Source: Bordetella parapertussis
GTDB lineage: Bacteria > Pseudomonadota > Gammaproteobacteria > Burkholderiales > Burkholderiaceae
Assembly (NCBI GenBank): GCA_945901665.1
Contig: CAMDLJ010000067.1
Location: 1 to 9,983, forward strand
DNA length: 9,983 nucleotides
Reading direction: 5' to 3'
Within the stretch, counting starts at the first letter, position 1; each line of letters starts with the position of its first letter. A program made the translations under genes and the position numbers. The notes beneath the pieces were generated by a model. That model made no database searches and was not told where the DNA came from. It saw only the letters and a list, made by a program, of their open reading frames with translations. Positions 1 through 6,007 of this stretch are shown one piece after another.

Positions 1-95
1 AAGGTCAACTCACCCAAGCGGTCGTCGAGTTGAACCACGTCAGGGCCCAACACCGAATGCAAAGCGCTTTTCAGCATATCGAGACGATCACTCAT
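1..95 (-). CDS. nuoC: NADH-quinone oxidoreductase subunit C, 5' end only
   Basis: Only the first 31 codons are present; the gene runs off the left edge. The visible N-terminus begins MSDRLDMLKSALHSVLG, which fits the start of a betaproteobacterial NuoC (the 30-kDa, 49-kDa-interacting subunit of the peripheral arm of complex I). The identification rests mainly on position: it follows nuoB on the same strand with a 9-nt gap, as in the conserved nuoABC order. The ATG at 93-95 has a modest GAG-type ribosome site 8 nt upstream (GAG then ACACTGCC). The short N-terminus alone would not be diagnostic, and it could be the start of a fused NuoCD, which cannot be judged here. Confidence 0.85.
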   Translation of the reverse strand, partial: MSDRLDMLKSALHSVLGPDVVQLDDRLGELT

Positions 96-104
96 GGCAG
101 TGTC

Positions 105-581
105 TCAACGGGCAATGGTGTTTTCACGGCGGATTTTGCTTTGCAATTGCAAAATACCGTACAACAGCGCTTCGGCCGTGGGTGGGCAGCCGGGCACATA
201 CACATCCACCGGCACGATCCTGTCGCAACCGCGAACCACGGAATAGCTGTAGTGGTAATAACCCCCACCATTGGCGCAAGATCCCATGGACAAAACCCAG
301 CGCGGCTCACTCATCTGGTCATAGACTTTGCGCAAGGCCGGAGCCATCTTGTTGCACAAAGTACCCGCCACAATCATCAAGTCCGACTGGCGTGGACTGG
401 GTCGAAACAACATGCCAAAGCGGTCAATGTCGTAGCGGGCTGCACCCGCATGCATCATCTCGACCGCACAGCAGGCCAAGCCAAAAGTCATGGGCCACAA
501 AGAACCGGTTTTGGCCCAATTCACCACCGAGTCATACGACGTGGTGATGAACCCTTCCTTAAAAACGCCTTCAAGTGACAT
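105..581 (-). CDS. nuoB: NADH-quinone oxidoreductase subunit B (PSST, carries cluster N2)
   Basis: This 158-residue protein is the NuoB/PSST subunit of respiratory complex I. In the family it sits at the junction of the peripheral and membrane arms and holds [4Fe-4S] cluster N2, the last iron-sulfur centre before ubiquinone. The cluster ligands are visible: the adjacent pair Cys37-Cys38 in [11 protein letters not shown], Cys102 in MGSCANGGG, and Cys132 in YVPGCPP. The quinone-side motif [20 protein letters not shown] (about 54-73) is intact, and the length matches short betaproteobacterial forms without N-terminal extension. The ATG at 579-581 follows nuoA by 3 nt and is preceded by GGGAG six bases upstream, so translation is probably coupled to nuoA. 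The protein is a soluble peripheral-arm subunit on the cytoplasmic face. Confidence 0.98.
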   Translation of the reverse strand: MSLEGVFKEGFITTSYDSVVNWAKTGSLWPMTFGLACCAVEMMHAGAARYDIDRFGMLFRPSPRQSDLMIVAGTLCNKMAPALRKVYDQMSEPRWVLSMGSCANGGGYYHYSYSVVRGCDRIVPVDVYVPGCPPTAEALLYGILQLQSKIRRENTIAR

Positions 582-584
582 GGT

Positions 585-944
585 TTACTCCCAATCCAGC
601 GCCCCTTTTTTCCACTCGTAGGCGAAACCAACCACCAAGATGGCCAGGAAAATCATCATGGCCCAAAAGCCAACGGGGCCAATTTCTTTCAAGGCAACGG
701 CCCAGGGAAATAAAAATGCGATCTCAAGATCAAACAAGATGAACAAAATGGCCACCAAGTAGTAGCGCACGTCAAACTTCATCCTGGCGTCTTCAAACGC
801 CTCAAAACCGCATTCATAAGGGGAATTTTTGGCCTCATTCGGGCGCTGAGGTCCCAAAAAATAGCCAATGGCTTGTGGGGCCACTCCAATGGCCAGCCCC
901 ACCAGGATAAACAACAAAACGGGGAGATAGGCTTCAAGATTCAT
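585..944 (-). CDS. nuoA: NADH-quinone oxidoreductase subunit A
   Basis: A 119-residue membrane subunit of complex I. Three hydrophobic segments are visible at about residues 7-29, 60-84 and 92-110. The conserved loop between helices 1 and 2 carries [11 protein letters not shown] (40-50), and helix 2 carries the acidic FDLE motif (71-74); both are hallmarks of NuoA/ND3. The loop lies near the quinone-binding site in complex I structures. The ending KKGALDWE is typical of betaproteobacterial NuoA. It is the first gene of the leftward nuo operon. The start is the ATG at 942-944, where the upstream Shine-Dalgarno is poor (TTGAG directly before the ATG, GGGG 10 nt away). The 295 nt upstream hold the probable operon promoter. 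Confidence 0.97.
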   Translation of the reverse strand: MNLEAYLPVLLFILVGLAIGVAPQAIGYFLGPQRPNEAKNSPYECGFEAFEDARMKFDVRYYLVAILFILFDLEIAFLFPWAVALKEIGPVGFWAMMIFLAILVVGFAYEWKKGALDWE

Positions 945-1097
945 CTCAATTTCGCCCCTGAAAACGCGTCATAAAACCGCACTGTGAACCCCAGCGCTGA
1001 CAAGGAAATGACATCCTGAACCGGGTAGGTGGGCGATGAGCTGGGGTATCTGGTCATGGGTTGTGATCAACCGGAACAAATGTAGAACACACTTGCA

Positions 1098-1112
1098 GCA
1101 GACAGTGTCTGC
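1098..1112. repeat. 15-bp perfect palindrome in nuo leader
   Basis: The sequence GCAGACA-G-TGTCTGC is a perfect dyad with 7-bp arms around one central base. If the promoter at 1134-1162 is real, it lies about 15-30 nt downstream of the start of transcription. It could bind a dimeric regulator, or fold in RNA as a short stem with a 3-5 nt loop. Which, if either, cannot be told from sequence. Confidence 0.4.
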
Positions 1113-1133
1113 CAGGTTGCTAAAACAGGCGGC

Positions 1134-1162
1134 ATCTTATCACGCACCCAAAGATGATTGAA
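1134..1162 (-). promoter_or_regulatory. Candidate sigma-70 promoter of the nuo operon
   Basis: Read on the minus strand, an extended -10 TGATAAGAT lies at 1134-1142 (hexamer TAAGAT at 1134-1139). It is preceded, across exactly 17 bp, by TTCAAT at 1157-1162 as a weak -35. Transcription would start near 1127, giving a leader of about 180 nt before nuoA. The rest of the 945-1239 gap holds the palindrome at 1098-1112, a 5-bp dyad GGTTG-TGAT-CAACC at 1059-1072, and the paired hairpins below the upstream gene; I see no open reading frame there. The match is moderate and unproven. Confidence 0.4.
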
Positions 1163-1173
1163 CCTTGTTCAAT
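1157..1173. promoter_or_regulatory. 17-bp dyad over the nuo -35, candidate operator
   Basis: ATTGAAC-CTT-GTTCAAT is a perfect inverted repeat with 7-bp arms and a 3-bp spacer. It covers the putative -35 element of the nuo promoter. That size and symmetry suit a dimeric winged-helix regulator, and the position would suit repression. No regulator gene lies nearby and I cannot name the family. Confidence 0.35.
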
Positions 1174-1195
1174 GCAAATGGGCCGGGTCGTTGCT

Positions 1196-1239
1196 GCCAA
1201 TGGTGCAACCACCCATTGGCGCGCCAAAAGCGCTTGGCG
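1196..1239 (-). terminator. Tandem hairpins just after the bactofilin stop
   Basis: Two stem-loops follow the stop codon on the minus strand. The first has arms CGCCAA/TTGGCG (1222-1227 and 1234-1239) with a 6-nt loop and starts one base after the stop. The second has perfect 8-bp arms GCCAATGG/CCATTGGC (1196-1203 and 1213-1220) with a 9-nt loop. Neither is followed by a U-tract, so they are not textbook intrinsic terminators. They may stabilise the 3' end or slow transcription between the bactofilin gene and the nuo operon. Confidence 0.4.
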
Positions 1240-1665
1240 TTAAGCCTTCGCCCAGATTGGTATGGCGGTCACCGTTTGCGAGGTCACAGGGGACAGAACG
1301 CCTTTGACCACTGCCCCTGGCTGAATGTAAAGATCCCCATAGCCCAAATCAGCTGAAACCTGCGCATCGGCACCCAGTTGCAAAACACCCGCAGAGCTAA
1401 CGGTGCCTTGAACATGCCCCAGTATGGTCACCGCATCACTCACCAAATGGCCTTGCAGCGAACCTTTGGCTTTGACCAGCACTGAACCATTTTTTTTCCC
1501 ATTGACTGACACCAAGCGCCCAGTGATGTGCCCACTCAATTCGACCGATTCGGCGCTGATCACATCACCGATGATGTGCGTGCCTGCGCCAATGTGGGTG
1601 CACCCCATGGTTGAGGCATCACCGCCGCTGGCAAAGACTTGTTCAAAACGCCGATTCCAATCCAT
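1240..1665 (-). CDS. Bactofilin-family polymer-forming protein
   Basis: A 141-residue protein rich in Gly and Val with the repeating pattern of a right-handed beta-helix, as in bactofilins (DUF583/PF04519). These polymerise without nucleotide and act as membrane-associated scaffolds in cell shape and envelope placement. The repeats run from about residue 24 to 126 (THIGAGTHIIGDVIS, GSLQGHLVSDAVTILGHVQG, GDLYIQPGAVVKG). No signal peptide or membrane helix is seen; a short polar N-terminus (about 1-20) precedes the helix. I chose the ATG at 1663-1665 because GGAAAGG stands six bases upstream; a TTG 18 nt earlier is in frame but lacks a comparable site. It sits alone between a tRNA terminator and nuoA and so probably has its own promoter. 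The true partner or cargo is unknown. A run of eight A lies in the coding strand at 1490-1497. Confidence 0.85.
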   Translation of the reverse strand: MDWNRRFEQVFASGGDASTMGCTHIGAGTHIIGDVISAESVELSGHITGRLVSVNGKKNGSVLVKAKGSLQGHLVSDAVTILGHVQGTVSSAGVLQLGADAQVSADLGYGDLYIQPGAVVKGVLSPVTSQTVTAIPIWAKA

Positions 1666-1697
1666 ATCACACCTTTCCGTCAAAAGCTCTGCAGAGG

Positions 1698-1717
1698 AGT
1701 ACGGTGTATTTTGTACT
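1698..1717. promoter_or_regulatory. AGTAC...GTACT dyad upstream of the bactofilin gene
   Basis: AGTAC at 1698-1702 and GTACT at 1713-1717 form a 5-bp inverted repeat separated by 10 bp, about 33-52 bp upstream of the chosen start codon. That is where a promoter or operator would lie. Arms this short can occur by chance, so this is only a candidate site. Confidence 0.2.
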
Positions 1718-1775
1718 AAAAAATAGCTATTAAATTTTTATTTAAAAATAAAAAAGAAGACATTAAAAAGATAGA
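1703..1775. other. AT-rich spacer upstream of the bactofilin gene
   Basis: About 70 nt made mostly of A and T, including long A and T runs and a small dyad ATTTTT-ATTT-AAAAAT (1734-1749), in an otherwise GC-rich window. It separates the tRNA-Leu terminator from the bactofilin gene. It could serve as an UP element or bent DNA for that gene's promoter, as a nucleoid-protein site, or be a decayed repeat. I cannot assign clear -35 and -10 boxes in it. Confidence 0.5.
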
Positions 1776-1803
1776 AATGGGCACAACCCATATGACAGAC
1801 AAG

Positions 1804-1834
1804 AAAAAACCGAGCCTTGCAAACGCAAGCTCGG
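1804..1834 (-). terminator. Intrinsic terminator after tRNA-Leu
   Basis: On the minus strand a stem CCGAG-CTTGC pairs with GCAAG-(G)-CTCGG, with one bulged base, around a 4-nt loop (1810-1834), and is followed at once by six U (1804-1809). It lies 10 nt past the tRNA 3' end and should end the rpsO-pnp-tpiA-secG-tRNA transcript. It also isolates the bactofilin gene downstream. A shorter T run on the plus side (TTTT, 1835-1838) gives weak bidirectional potential. Confidence 0.9.
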
Positions 1835-1843
1835 TTTTATGTC

Positions 1844-1928
1844 TGGTGCCGTCGGCGAGACTCGAACTCGCACAGCTTTCGCCACTACCCCCTCAAGATA
1901 GCGTGTCTACCAATTTCACCACGACGGC
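1844..1928 (-). tRNA. leuU: tRNA-Leu (anticodon GAG)
   Basis: This 85-nt class II tRNA folds fully. The acceptor stem is GCCGTCG/CGACGGC, and the D-loop contains TTGGTAGA. The anticodon stem CTATC/GGTAG (one T-G pair) encloses loop TTGAGGG with GAG as anticodon. A long variable arm (TGGC-GAAA-GCTGT) marks the leucine type, and the T-stem GCGAG/CTCGC holds TTCGAGT. The CCA end is encoded at 1844-1846 after discriminator A, the leucine identity base. It reads CUC and CUU codons. It lies 90 nt after secG with no clear promoter of its own and just before a terminator, so it is probably processed from the secG transcript. The symbol follows E. coli usage for the GAG isoacceptor. Confidence 0.97.
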
Positions 1929-1941
1929 ATCAATATCAGAT

Positions 1942-1956
1942 GGCACCTGAGGTGCC
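1942..1956. repeat. 15-bp palindrome upstream of tRNA-Leu
   Basis: GGCACCT-G-AGGTGCC is a perfect dyad with 7-bp arms, 13 nt upstream of the mature tRNA 5' end. A second one, GCAGTT-T-AACTGC, lies at 1969-1981. There is no U-tract, so these are not typical terminators. They may mark an RNA-processing or protection structure between secG and the tRNA. Confidence 0.35.
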
Positions 1957-2018
1957 CTCACAAGGCGAGCAGTTTAACTGCAATGGAGATTGGAAAAATT
2001 CCTTGCAAAGGGTTTAAA

Positions 2019-2432
2019 TCATTTGGGTATCTGGCCCGCACCATTGGGAGTGCCAGGGGATGACGGGGCAGGAACCGCATTGGCAGGTGCATTATTGCTG
2101 GCTGGGTCGTTTTGACCCGGGATTTGCACAGCCGGGCCGGCGGGCAAGTTCAATGGCGCAGTTTCCAAAACGCTGCTGCCTTCAGTGGTCGGTTTCAGGT
2201 TGCCAAAGTAAGCCAAAGCCAAAGTGCAAACAAAAAAAACAGCGGCCAACACCGAAGTGCTGCGCGATAAGAAATTGGCACTGCCACTGGCACCAAACAA
2301 ACTGCCCGAGCTGCCACTGCCAAAAGCAGCACCCATGTCAGCACCTTTGCCGTGTTGAATCAAAATCAATCCAATCATGACCAAAGCGGTCAAGATTTGA
2401 ACCACCAATAAAGCATTGAGAAGCAAAGTCAT
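2019..2432 (-). CDS. secG: Preprotein translocase subunit SecG
   Basis: A 137-residue inner-membrane protein that, with SecY and SecE, forms the SecYEG channel; SecG speeds SecA-driven export. Two hydrophobic helices are visible at about residues 5-25 and 58-78. They flank the conserved cytosolic loop LIQHGKGADMGAAFG (24-38) and LFGASGSANFLSRSTS (45-60), the family's signature. Residues 80-137 form a Pro/Ala/Asn-rich low-complexity tail, longer than in E. coli SecG (110 residues) but common in betaproteobacteria. The ATG at 2430-2432 lies 11 nt after tpiA; only a weak GAG-type ribosome site is seen, so coupling to tpiA is likely. The tpiA-secG order is widespread in proteobacteria and reflects co-transcription rather than shared function. 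Confidence 0.96.
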   Translation of the reverse strand: MTLLLNALLVVQILTALVMIGLILIQHGKGADMGAAFGSGSSGSLFGASGSANFLSRSTSVLAAVFFVCTLALAYFGNLKPTTEGSSVLETAPLNLPAGPAVQIPGQNDPASNNAPANAVPAPSSPGTPNGAGQIPK

Positions 2433-2443
2433 GGTTATCTCGG

Positions 2444-3208
2444 TTAATCAGCGCTTGAGAGCGCTTGGGCTGCGGCCACAATGGCCAAAAAATCATCGGG
2501 CTTGAGGGACGCGCCGCCCACCAAGCCACCATCAATATCCGACTGCGCCAACAAACTGGCCGCATTGCTGGCGTTCATGCTGCCGCCATACAGCAAGTGA
2601 ATGTTTTGTGCATTGGCCGAGGCCGCATTCAATTGGGCACGCAATAAGGCATGCACGGCTTGGGCCTGCTCAGGCGATGCCGTTCGCCCCGTTCCGATGG
2701 CCCAAACGGGTTCGTAGGCCACAACAATTTCACTGACGCAGTGACCCACTTGCTGTATCACGGCGGCCAACTGCCGCTTGACCACATCCTCGGTGTGCCC
2801 TGCTTCTCGCTCTTGAAGGGTCTCGCCAACACAAACAATCGGGGTGATTCCCTTTGCCAACGCCCTTTGCGCTTTGGCCGCCACCACAGAAGAGGTTTCA
2901 CCATGGTACTGGCGTCGCTCAGAATGGCCGACCAACACGAAACGGGTGTTGAAGTCATGGAGCATGGCCGCAGACACCTCGCCGGTGTAAGCGCCTTGTT
3001 CATGCGCGGACACATCTTGCGCACCCCACACAAAATCCGAAGCCTGACAAATTTGCTGGGCCTGGGCCAAATAAGGGGCTGGCACGCATACAGCCATATC
3101 CACGCGATCGCGGGCTGGTGATGGGTGCAAGAGAGCACCGAGCAAATCGGCATTGACCGCCGATTGCCCGTTCATCTTCCAATTGCCAACGATCAAAAAT
3201 CGCTTCAT
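2444..3208 (-). CDS. tpiA: Triosephosphate isomerase
   Basis: A 254-residue TIM-barrel enzyme that interconverts dihydroxyacetone phosphate and glyceraldehyde 3-phosphate in glycolysis and gluconeogenesis in the cytoplasm. All catalytic residues are present: Asn9 and Lys11 in VGNWKMNG, the electrophile His95 in VGHSERRQYHGE, and the base Glu166 in AYEPVWAIGTGRTAS, which runs into the mobile loop 6. The phosphate-binding ends are LLYGGSMN (205-212) and GGLVGGASL (227-235). Length is normal for the bacterial family. The ATG at 3206-3208 starts 32 nt after pnp; its upstream AGG elements are weakly placed. Many relatives, as I recall, carry a quinone oxidoreductase gene between pnp and tpiA; here the two are adjacent. 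Confidence 0.98.
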   Translation of the reverse strand: MKRFLIVGNWKMNGQSAVNADLLGALLHPSPARDRVDMAVCVPAPYLAQAQQICQASDFVWGAQDVSAHEQGAYTGEVSAAMLHDFNTRFVLVGHSERRQYHGETSSVVAAKAQRALAKGITPIVCVGETLQEREAGHTEDVVKRQLAAVIQQVGHCVSEIVVAYEPVWAIGTGRTASPEQAQAVHALLRAQLNAASANAQNIHLLYGGSMNASNAASLLAQSDIDGGLVGGASLKPDDFLAIVAAAQALSSAD

Positions 3209-3240
3209 GACCTAGAACCTGCCAGTCCGTTCCGTTTGGA

Positions 3241-5424
3241 TCAGTTTTCGTTTTTGGGTTCGTTGTGCCGATGGCCACCATCGTGCTGGGCATCATGGCC
3301 TTGGGCCGGTGCATGGTCCGCTGGATGCTCAGGCCGATCCAACAACGCTTTCATGGACAACTTGACGCGACCTTTCTCATCGGTCTCGAGCACTTTCACG
3401 CGCACCATTTGGCCCTCGGCCAAGACATCCGTGACCTTGGCAATGCGCTCATGGCTGATTTGGCTGATGTGCAACAAGCCGTCTTTGCCCGGCAATAAAT
3501 TGACCAGGGCACCAAAGTCGAGGATTTTGGTGATGGGGCCTTCATAGACCTTGCCAATTTCCACTTCAGCCGTGATCTCGGCAATGCGGCGCTTGGCCTC
3601 TTCGGCTTTGGCGCCATCGGTGGCGGCAATGGTGATCGTGCCATCCTCATCAATGTTGATCTGGGTACCGGTTTCTTCGGTCAAAGCGCGGATCACCGCC
3701 CCACCCTTGCCAATCACGTCGCGGATTTTTTCAGGGTTGATCTTCATGGTGAAGAGTTTGGGCGCAAAGTTGCTCACCTCGGTGCGTGCCTCGCCCATGG
3801 ACTCTTGCATCTTGCCCAAAATATGGATGCGGGCCTCTTTGGCTTGGGCCAAAGCGACCTGCATGATTTCCTGGGTAATGCCCTGAATTTTGATGTCCAT
3901 TTGCAAAGCGGTGATGCCCTGGGTGCTGCCGGCGACCTTGAAGTCCATGTCGCCCAGGTGGTCCTCGTCACCCAAAATGTCGGTCAAGACGGCAAAGCGA
4001 TTGCCTTCTTTGATCAAACCCATGGCAATGCCTGCCACATGGGCCTTGAGTGGCACGCCTGCGTCCATCAAGGACAAGCACCCTCCGCACACCGACGCCA
4101 TGGACGAAGATCCATTGGACTCGGTGATTTCGGACACCACGCGCATGGTGTACGGAAACTCTTCTTTGGTAGGCAATACCGCGGCCAAAGCACGCTTGGC
4201 CAATCGACCATGGCCAACTTCACGGCGCTTGGTGCTGCCCATGCGACCCACTTCGCCAGTGGCAAAGGGAGGCATGTTGTAGTGCAACATGAAGCGGTCT
4301 TCAAACTCGCCAGCCAAAGCGTCAATGCGCTGGGCATCGCGCTCGGTGCCCAAGGTGGAGATCACCAAAGCTTGGGTTTCACCGCGGGTGAACAAGGACG
4401 AGCCATGGGTGCGGGGCAGCACAGAGTTGCGGATTTCAATCGGCCGCACGGTGCGCGTGTCACGGCCGTCAATGCGGGGCTCGCCCGCCAAAATTTGACC
4501 GCGAACAATGCGCGACTCGATCTCGAACAACAAGTTGTCCACCTTGACCGGGTCGAACGCCACGCCACTGGCGGTCAATCCGTCTTTGGCGGCTTGATAA
4601 GCCTCGCGGCAAGCTTGGGTACGGGCTTGCTTATTGCGGATTTGATAGGCAGCGATGAGCTTGTCTTGGGCATGGGTGGCCAATTGGGTTTCGAAATCGC
4701 TGTCACGGGCCGGTGCTGTCCAGTCCCATGCGGGCTTGCCAGCATCGCGCACCAATTCGTGGATGGCATTGATGGCAATCTTGCCTTGGTCATGGCCAAA
4801 AACCACGGCACCCAGCATGATCTCTTCGGACAACTGCTGTGCCTCAGACTCCACCATCAACACGGCGGTCTCGGTGCCCGCCACCACCAAATCCATCAGG
4901 CTGTCTTTGCGCTGGGTTTGGCCCGGGTTCAACACATACTCACCGTTGATGTAACCCACGCGGGCGGCACCAATGGGGCCATTGAATGGCAAGCCCGAAA
5001 TGGCCAATGCAGCAGAGGTGCCAATCATCGCGGCGATATCGGCATCGACCTCAGGATTGAGCGACACGGTGTGGATGACCACATGCACTTCGTTGTAGAA
5101 ACCCTCTGGGAACAAAGGGCGGATCGGGCGATCGATCAAACGCGAGGTCAAGGTCTCCAACTCGCTGGGCTTGGCTTCACGCTTGAAAAAGCTGCCGGGA
5201 ATCTTGCCAGCTGCGTAGGCCTTTTCGATGTAGTCCACGGTCAGTGGGAAGAAATCCTGACCTGGCTTGGACGACTTAGAGCCGACCACGGTGGCCAGAA
5301 CCACGGTGTCGTCGATGTTGACCAGGACGGCGCCGGTGGCTTGGCGTGCAATTTCGCCGGTTTCCAAAGTGACCGTGTGTTGGCCCCACTGGAAGGTTTT
5401 GGTGACTTTATTAAAAATAGACAT
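3241..5424 (-). CDS. pnp: Polyribonucleotide nucleotidyltransferase (PNPase)
   Basis: A 727-residue 3'-5' phosphorolytic exoribonuclease, trimeric in the family and a partner of RNase E in the degradosome. Domains in order: RNase PH 1 (about 10-145), helical linker (about 240-325), RNase PH 2 (about 325-555, with [18 protein letters not shown] at 439-456), KH (about 556-618, GXXG loop IGKGG at 571-575) and S1 (about 620-692, beginning [19 protein letters not shown]). Catalytic Asp486 and Asp492 in [13 protein letters not shown] match the E. coli numbering. The tail (698-727) is rich in His, Asp and Asn. I chose the ATG at 5422-5424 because AGGAG stands 6 nt upstream and [14 protein letters not shown] is the usual N-terminus; the 30-residue upstream extension in frame is leader sequence. 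Gene order rpsO-pnp is conserved, and a leader hairpin suggests autoregulation. Confidence 0.98.
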   Translation of the reverse strand: MSIFNKVTKTFQWGQHTVTLETGEIARQATGAVLVNIDDTVVLATVVGSKSSKPGQDFFPLTVDYIEKAYAAGKIPGSFFKREAKPSELETLTSRLIDRPIRPLFPEGFYNEVHVVIHTVSLNPEVDADIAAMIGTSAALAISGLPFNGPIGAARVGYINGEYVLNPGQTQRKDSLMDLVVAGTETAVLMVESEAQQLSEEIMLGAVVFGHDQGKIAINAIHELVRDAGKPAWDWTAPARDSDFETQLATHAQDKLIAAYQIRNKQARTQACREAYQAAKDGLTASGVAFDPVKVDNLLFEIESRIVRGQILAGEPRIDGRDTRTVRPIEIRNSVLPRTHGSSLFTRGETQALVISTLGTERDAQRIDALAGEFEDRFMLHYNMPPFATGEVGRMGSTKRREVGHGRLAKRALAAVLPTKEEFPYTMRVVSEITESNGSSSMASVCGGCLSLMDAGVPLKAHVAGIAMGLIKEGNRFAVLTDILGDEDHLGDMDFKVAGSTQGITALQMDIKIQGITQEIMQVALAQAKEARIHILGKMQESMGEARTEVSNFAPKLFTMKINPEKIRDVIGKGGAVIRALTEETGTQINIDEDGTITIAATDGAKAEEAKRRIAEITAEVEIGKVYEGPITKILDFGALVNLLPGKDGLLHISQISHERIAKVTDVLAEGQMVRVKVLETDEKGRVKLSMKALLDRPEHPADHAPAQGHDAQHDGGHRHNEPKNEN

Positions 5425-5499
5425 GTGTCTCTCCTGAGGTTGATGGGAGGTACAGGCCACCTCCACAAAGCCTGGAAAAATCGTTACAGAACACGATGC

Positions 5500-5541
5500 C
5501 ATTCCATGAAACACCCCTCTTGGGGGTCATTTGATGGAATG
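5500..5541 (-). promoter_or_regulatory. Long hairpin in the pnp leader, possible RNase III/PNPase site
   Basis: In the 212-nt rpsO-pnp spacer (5425-5636), outer arms CATTCCAT (5500-5507) and ATGGAATG (5534-5541) pair perfectly. Inside them CCCC/GGGG (5514-5517 and 5522-5525) closes a 4-nt loop, with an AAA/TTT step between. In E. coli a double-stranded pnp leader is cut by RNase III and then by PNPase, which lowers its own synthesis. Position and shape here suggest the same, but this is inference. The rest of the spacer holds small stems (for example GTGGC-AAG-GCCAC, 5574-5586) and no clear terminator or promoter. Confidence 0.55.
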
Positions 5542-5636
5542 ACACAGCTTCGCTCTGTTCTCGAGATCTCCATGTGGCAAGGCCACCGAGTTACCGAAAT
5601 AACATCAGTGGCCGTGCATTCATGCGTTGAACAAAA

Positions 5637-5900
5637 TTACTTGCGCAGACCGAGTTTGGCGATCAGCGCGGTGTAGCGGTCGGCGTCTTTGGACTTGAGG
5701 TAGTCCAGCAGTTTGCGCCGACGGCTGACCATGCGCAACAAGCCACGGCGGCCGTGGTGATCTTTGGCGTGGGTCTTGAAATGGGGGGTGAGTTCGTTGA
5801 TGCGGGCCGTCAAAATGGCAACCTGCACCTCGGGACTGCCAGTATCGCTGGCGCTGCGGGCATTGGCTTTAACAACCTCTGCCTTATTAAGCGTGGTCAT
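5637..5900 (-). CDS. rpsO: 30S ribosomal protein S15
   Basis: An 87-residue (E. coli 89) primary binding protein of the small subunit that contacts helices 20-22 of 16S rRNA and nucleates assembly of the platform. The diagnostic core is present: [20 protein letters not shown] (19-38), [19 protein letters not shown] (44-62) and LLDYLKSKD (64-72). The ATG at 5898-5900 has AAGGA six bases upstream. It leads the rpsO-pnp block, with its probable promoter overlapping the preceding gene's stop codon. The leader of about 70 nt contains a small stem GTTCG/CGAAC (5955-5959 and 5968-5972). S15 is known to repress its own translation in several bacteria through differing leader folds; whether this leader does so is not evident. 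Confidence 0.98.
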   Translation of the reverse strand: MTTLNKAEVVKANARSASDTGSPEVQVAILTARINELTPHFKTHAKDHHGRRGLLRMVSRRRKLLDYLKSKDADRYTALIAKLGLRK

Positions 5901-5978
5901 GGTGATTCCTTAAAGTTTGACTTGCGCTGGGCACTGGAACTGCGCCTAGCGTGCGTTCGAAAAATCCCGAACCCAGAG

Positions 5979-6007
5979 ATTATAGCTTGATCCAGCCCCG
6001 CAAACGC
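5979..6007 (-). promoter_or_regulatory. Candidate rpsO promoter overlapping upstream stop codon
   Basis: A perfect -10 TATAAT lies on the minus strand at 5979-5984, made of the TA of the aminotransferase's last Leu codon (CTA), its TAA stop and one further base. At 17 bp spacing the -35 would be GCGTTT (6002-6007), which is poor; TTGAGC at 6006-6011 is better but 21 bp away. Transcription would start near 5972, about 72 nt before rpsO. The -10 is convincing, the -35 is not. Confidence 0.5.

Noticed and set aside
30..578. A 182-codon plus-strand open frame opposite nuoB
   Set aside because: It mirrors nuoB, whose cluster ligands and length are intact, and has no recognisable domain or start signal.
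1059..1072. GGTTG-TGAT-CAACC as an FNR- or CRP-like site near nuoA
   Set aside because: Only one TTGAT-like half-site is present and the spacing is wrong for FNR. It is also well downstream of the proposed start site.
1777..1791. Hairpin ATGGG-CACAA-CCCAT as a second terminator
   Set aside because: The stem is only 5 bp and is followed by a mixed, not solid, T stretch. The strong terminator at 1804-1834 lies just before it on the minus strand, so I do not call it separately.
5425..5514. A 30-residue N-terminal extension of PNPase
   Set aside because: The extension has no family match, and AGGAG sits correctly for the ATG at 5422-5424, which begins the usual MSIFNK N-terminus. The extra codons are leader RNA and include part of the hairpin.
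3805..5676. A 623-codon plus-strand open frame opposite pnp and rpsO
   Set aside because: It lies entirely antisense to well-identified genes, has no family resemblance that I recognise, is low-complexity in composition (many His, Gly, Gln) and has no ribosome site. Long antisense frames are expected opposite biased codons in GC-rich genes.
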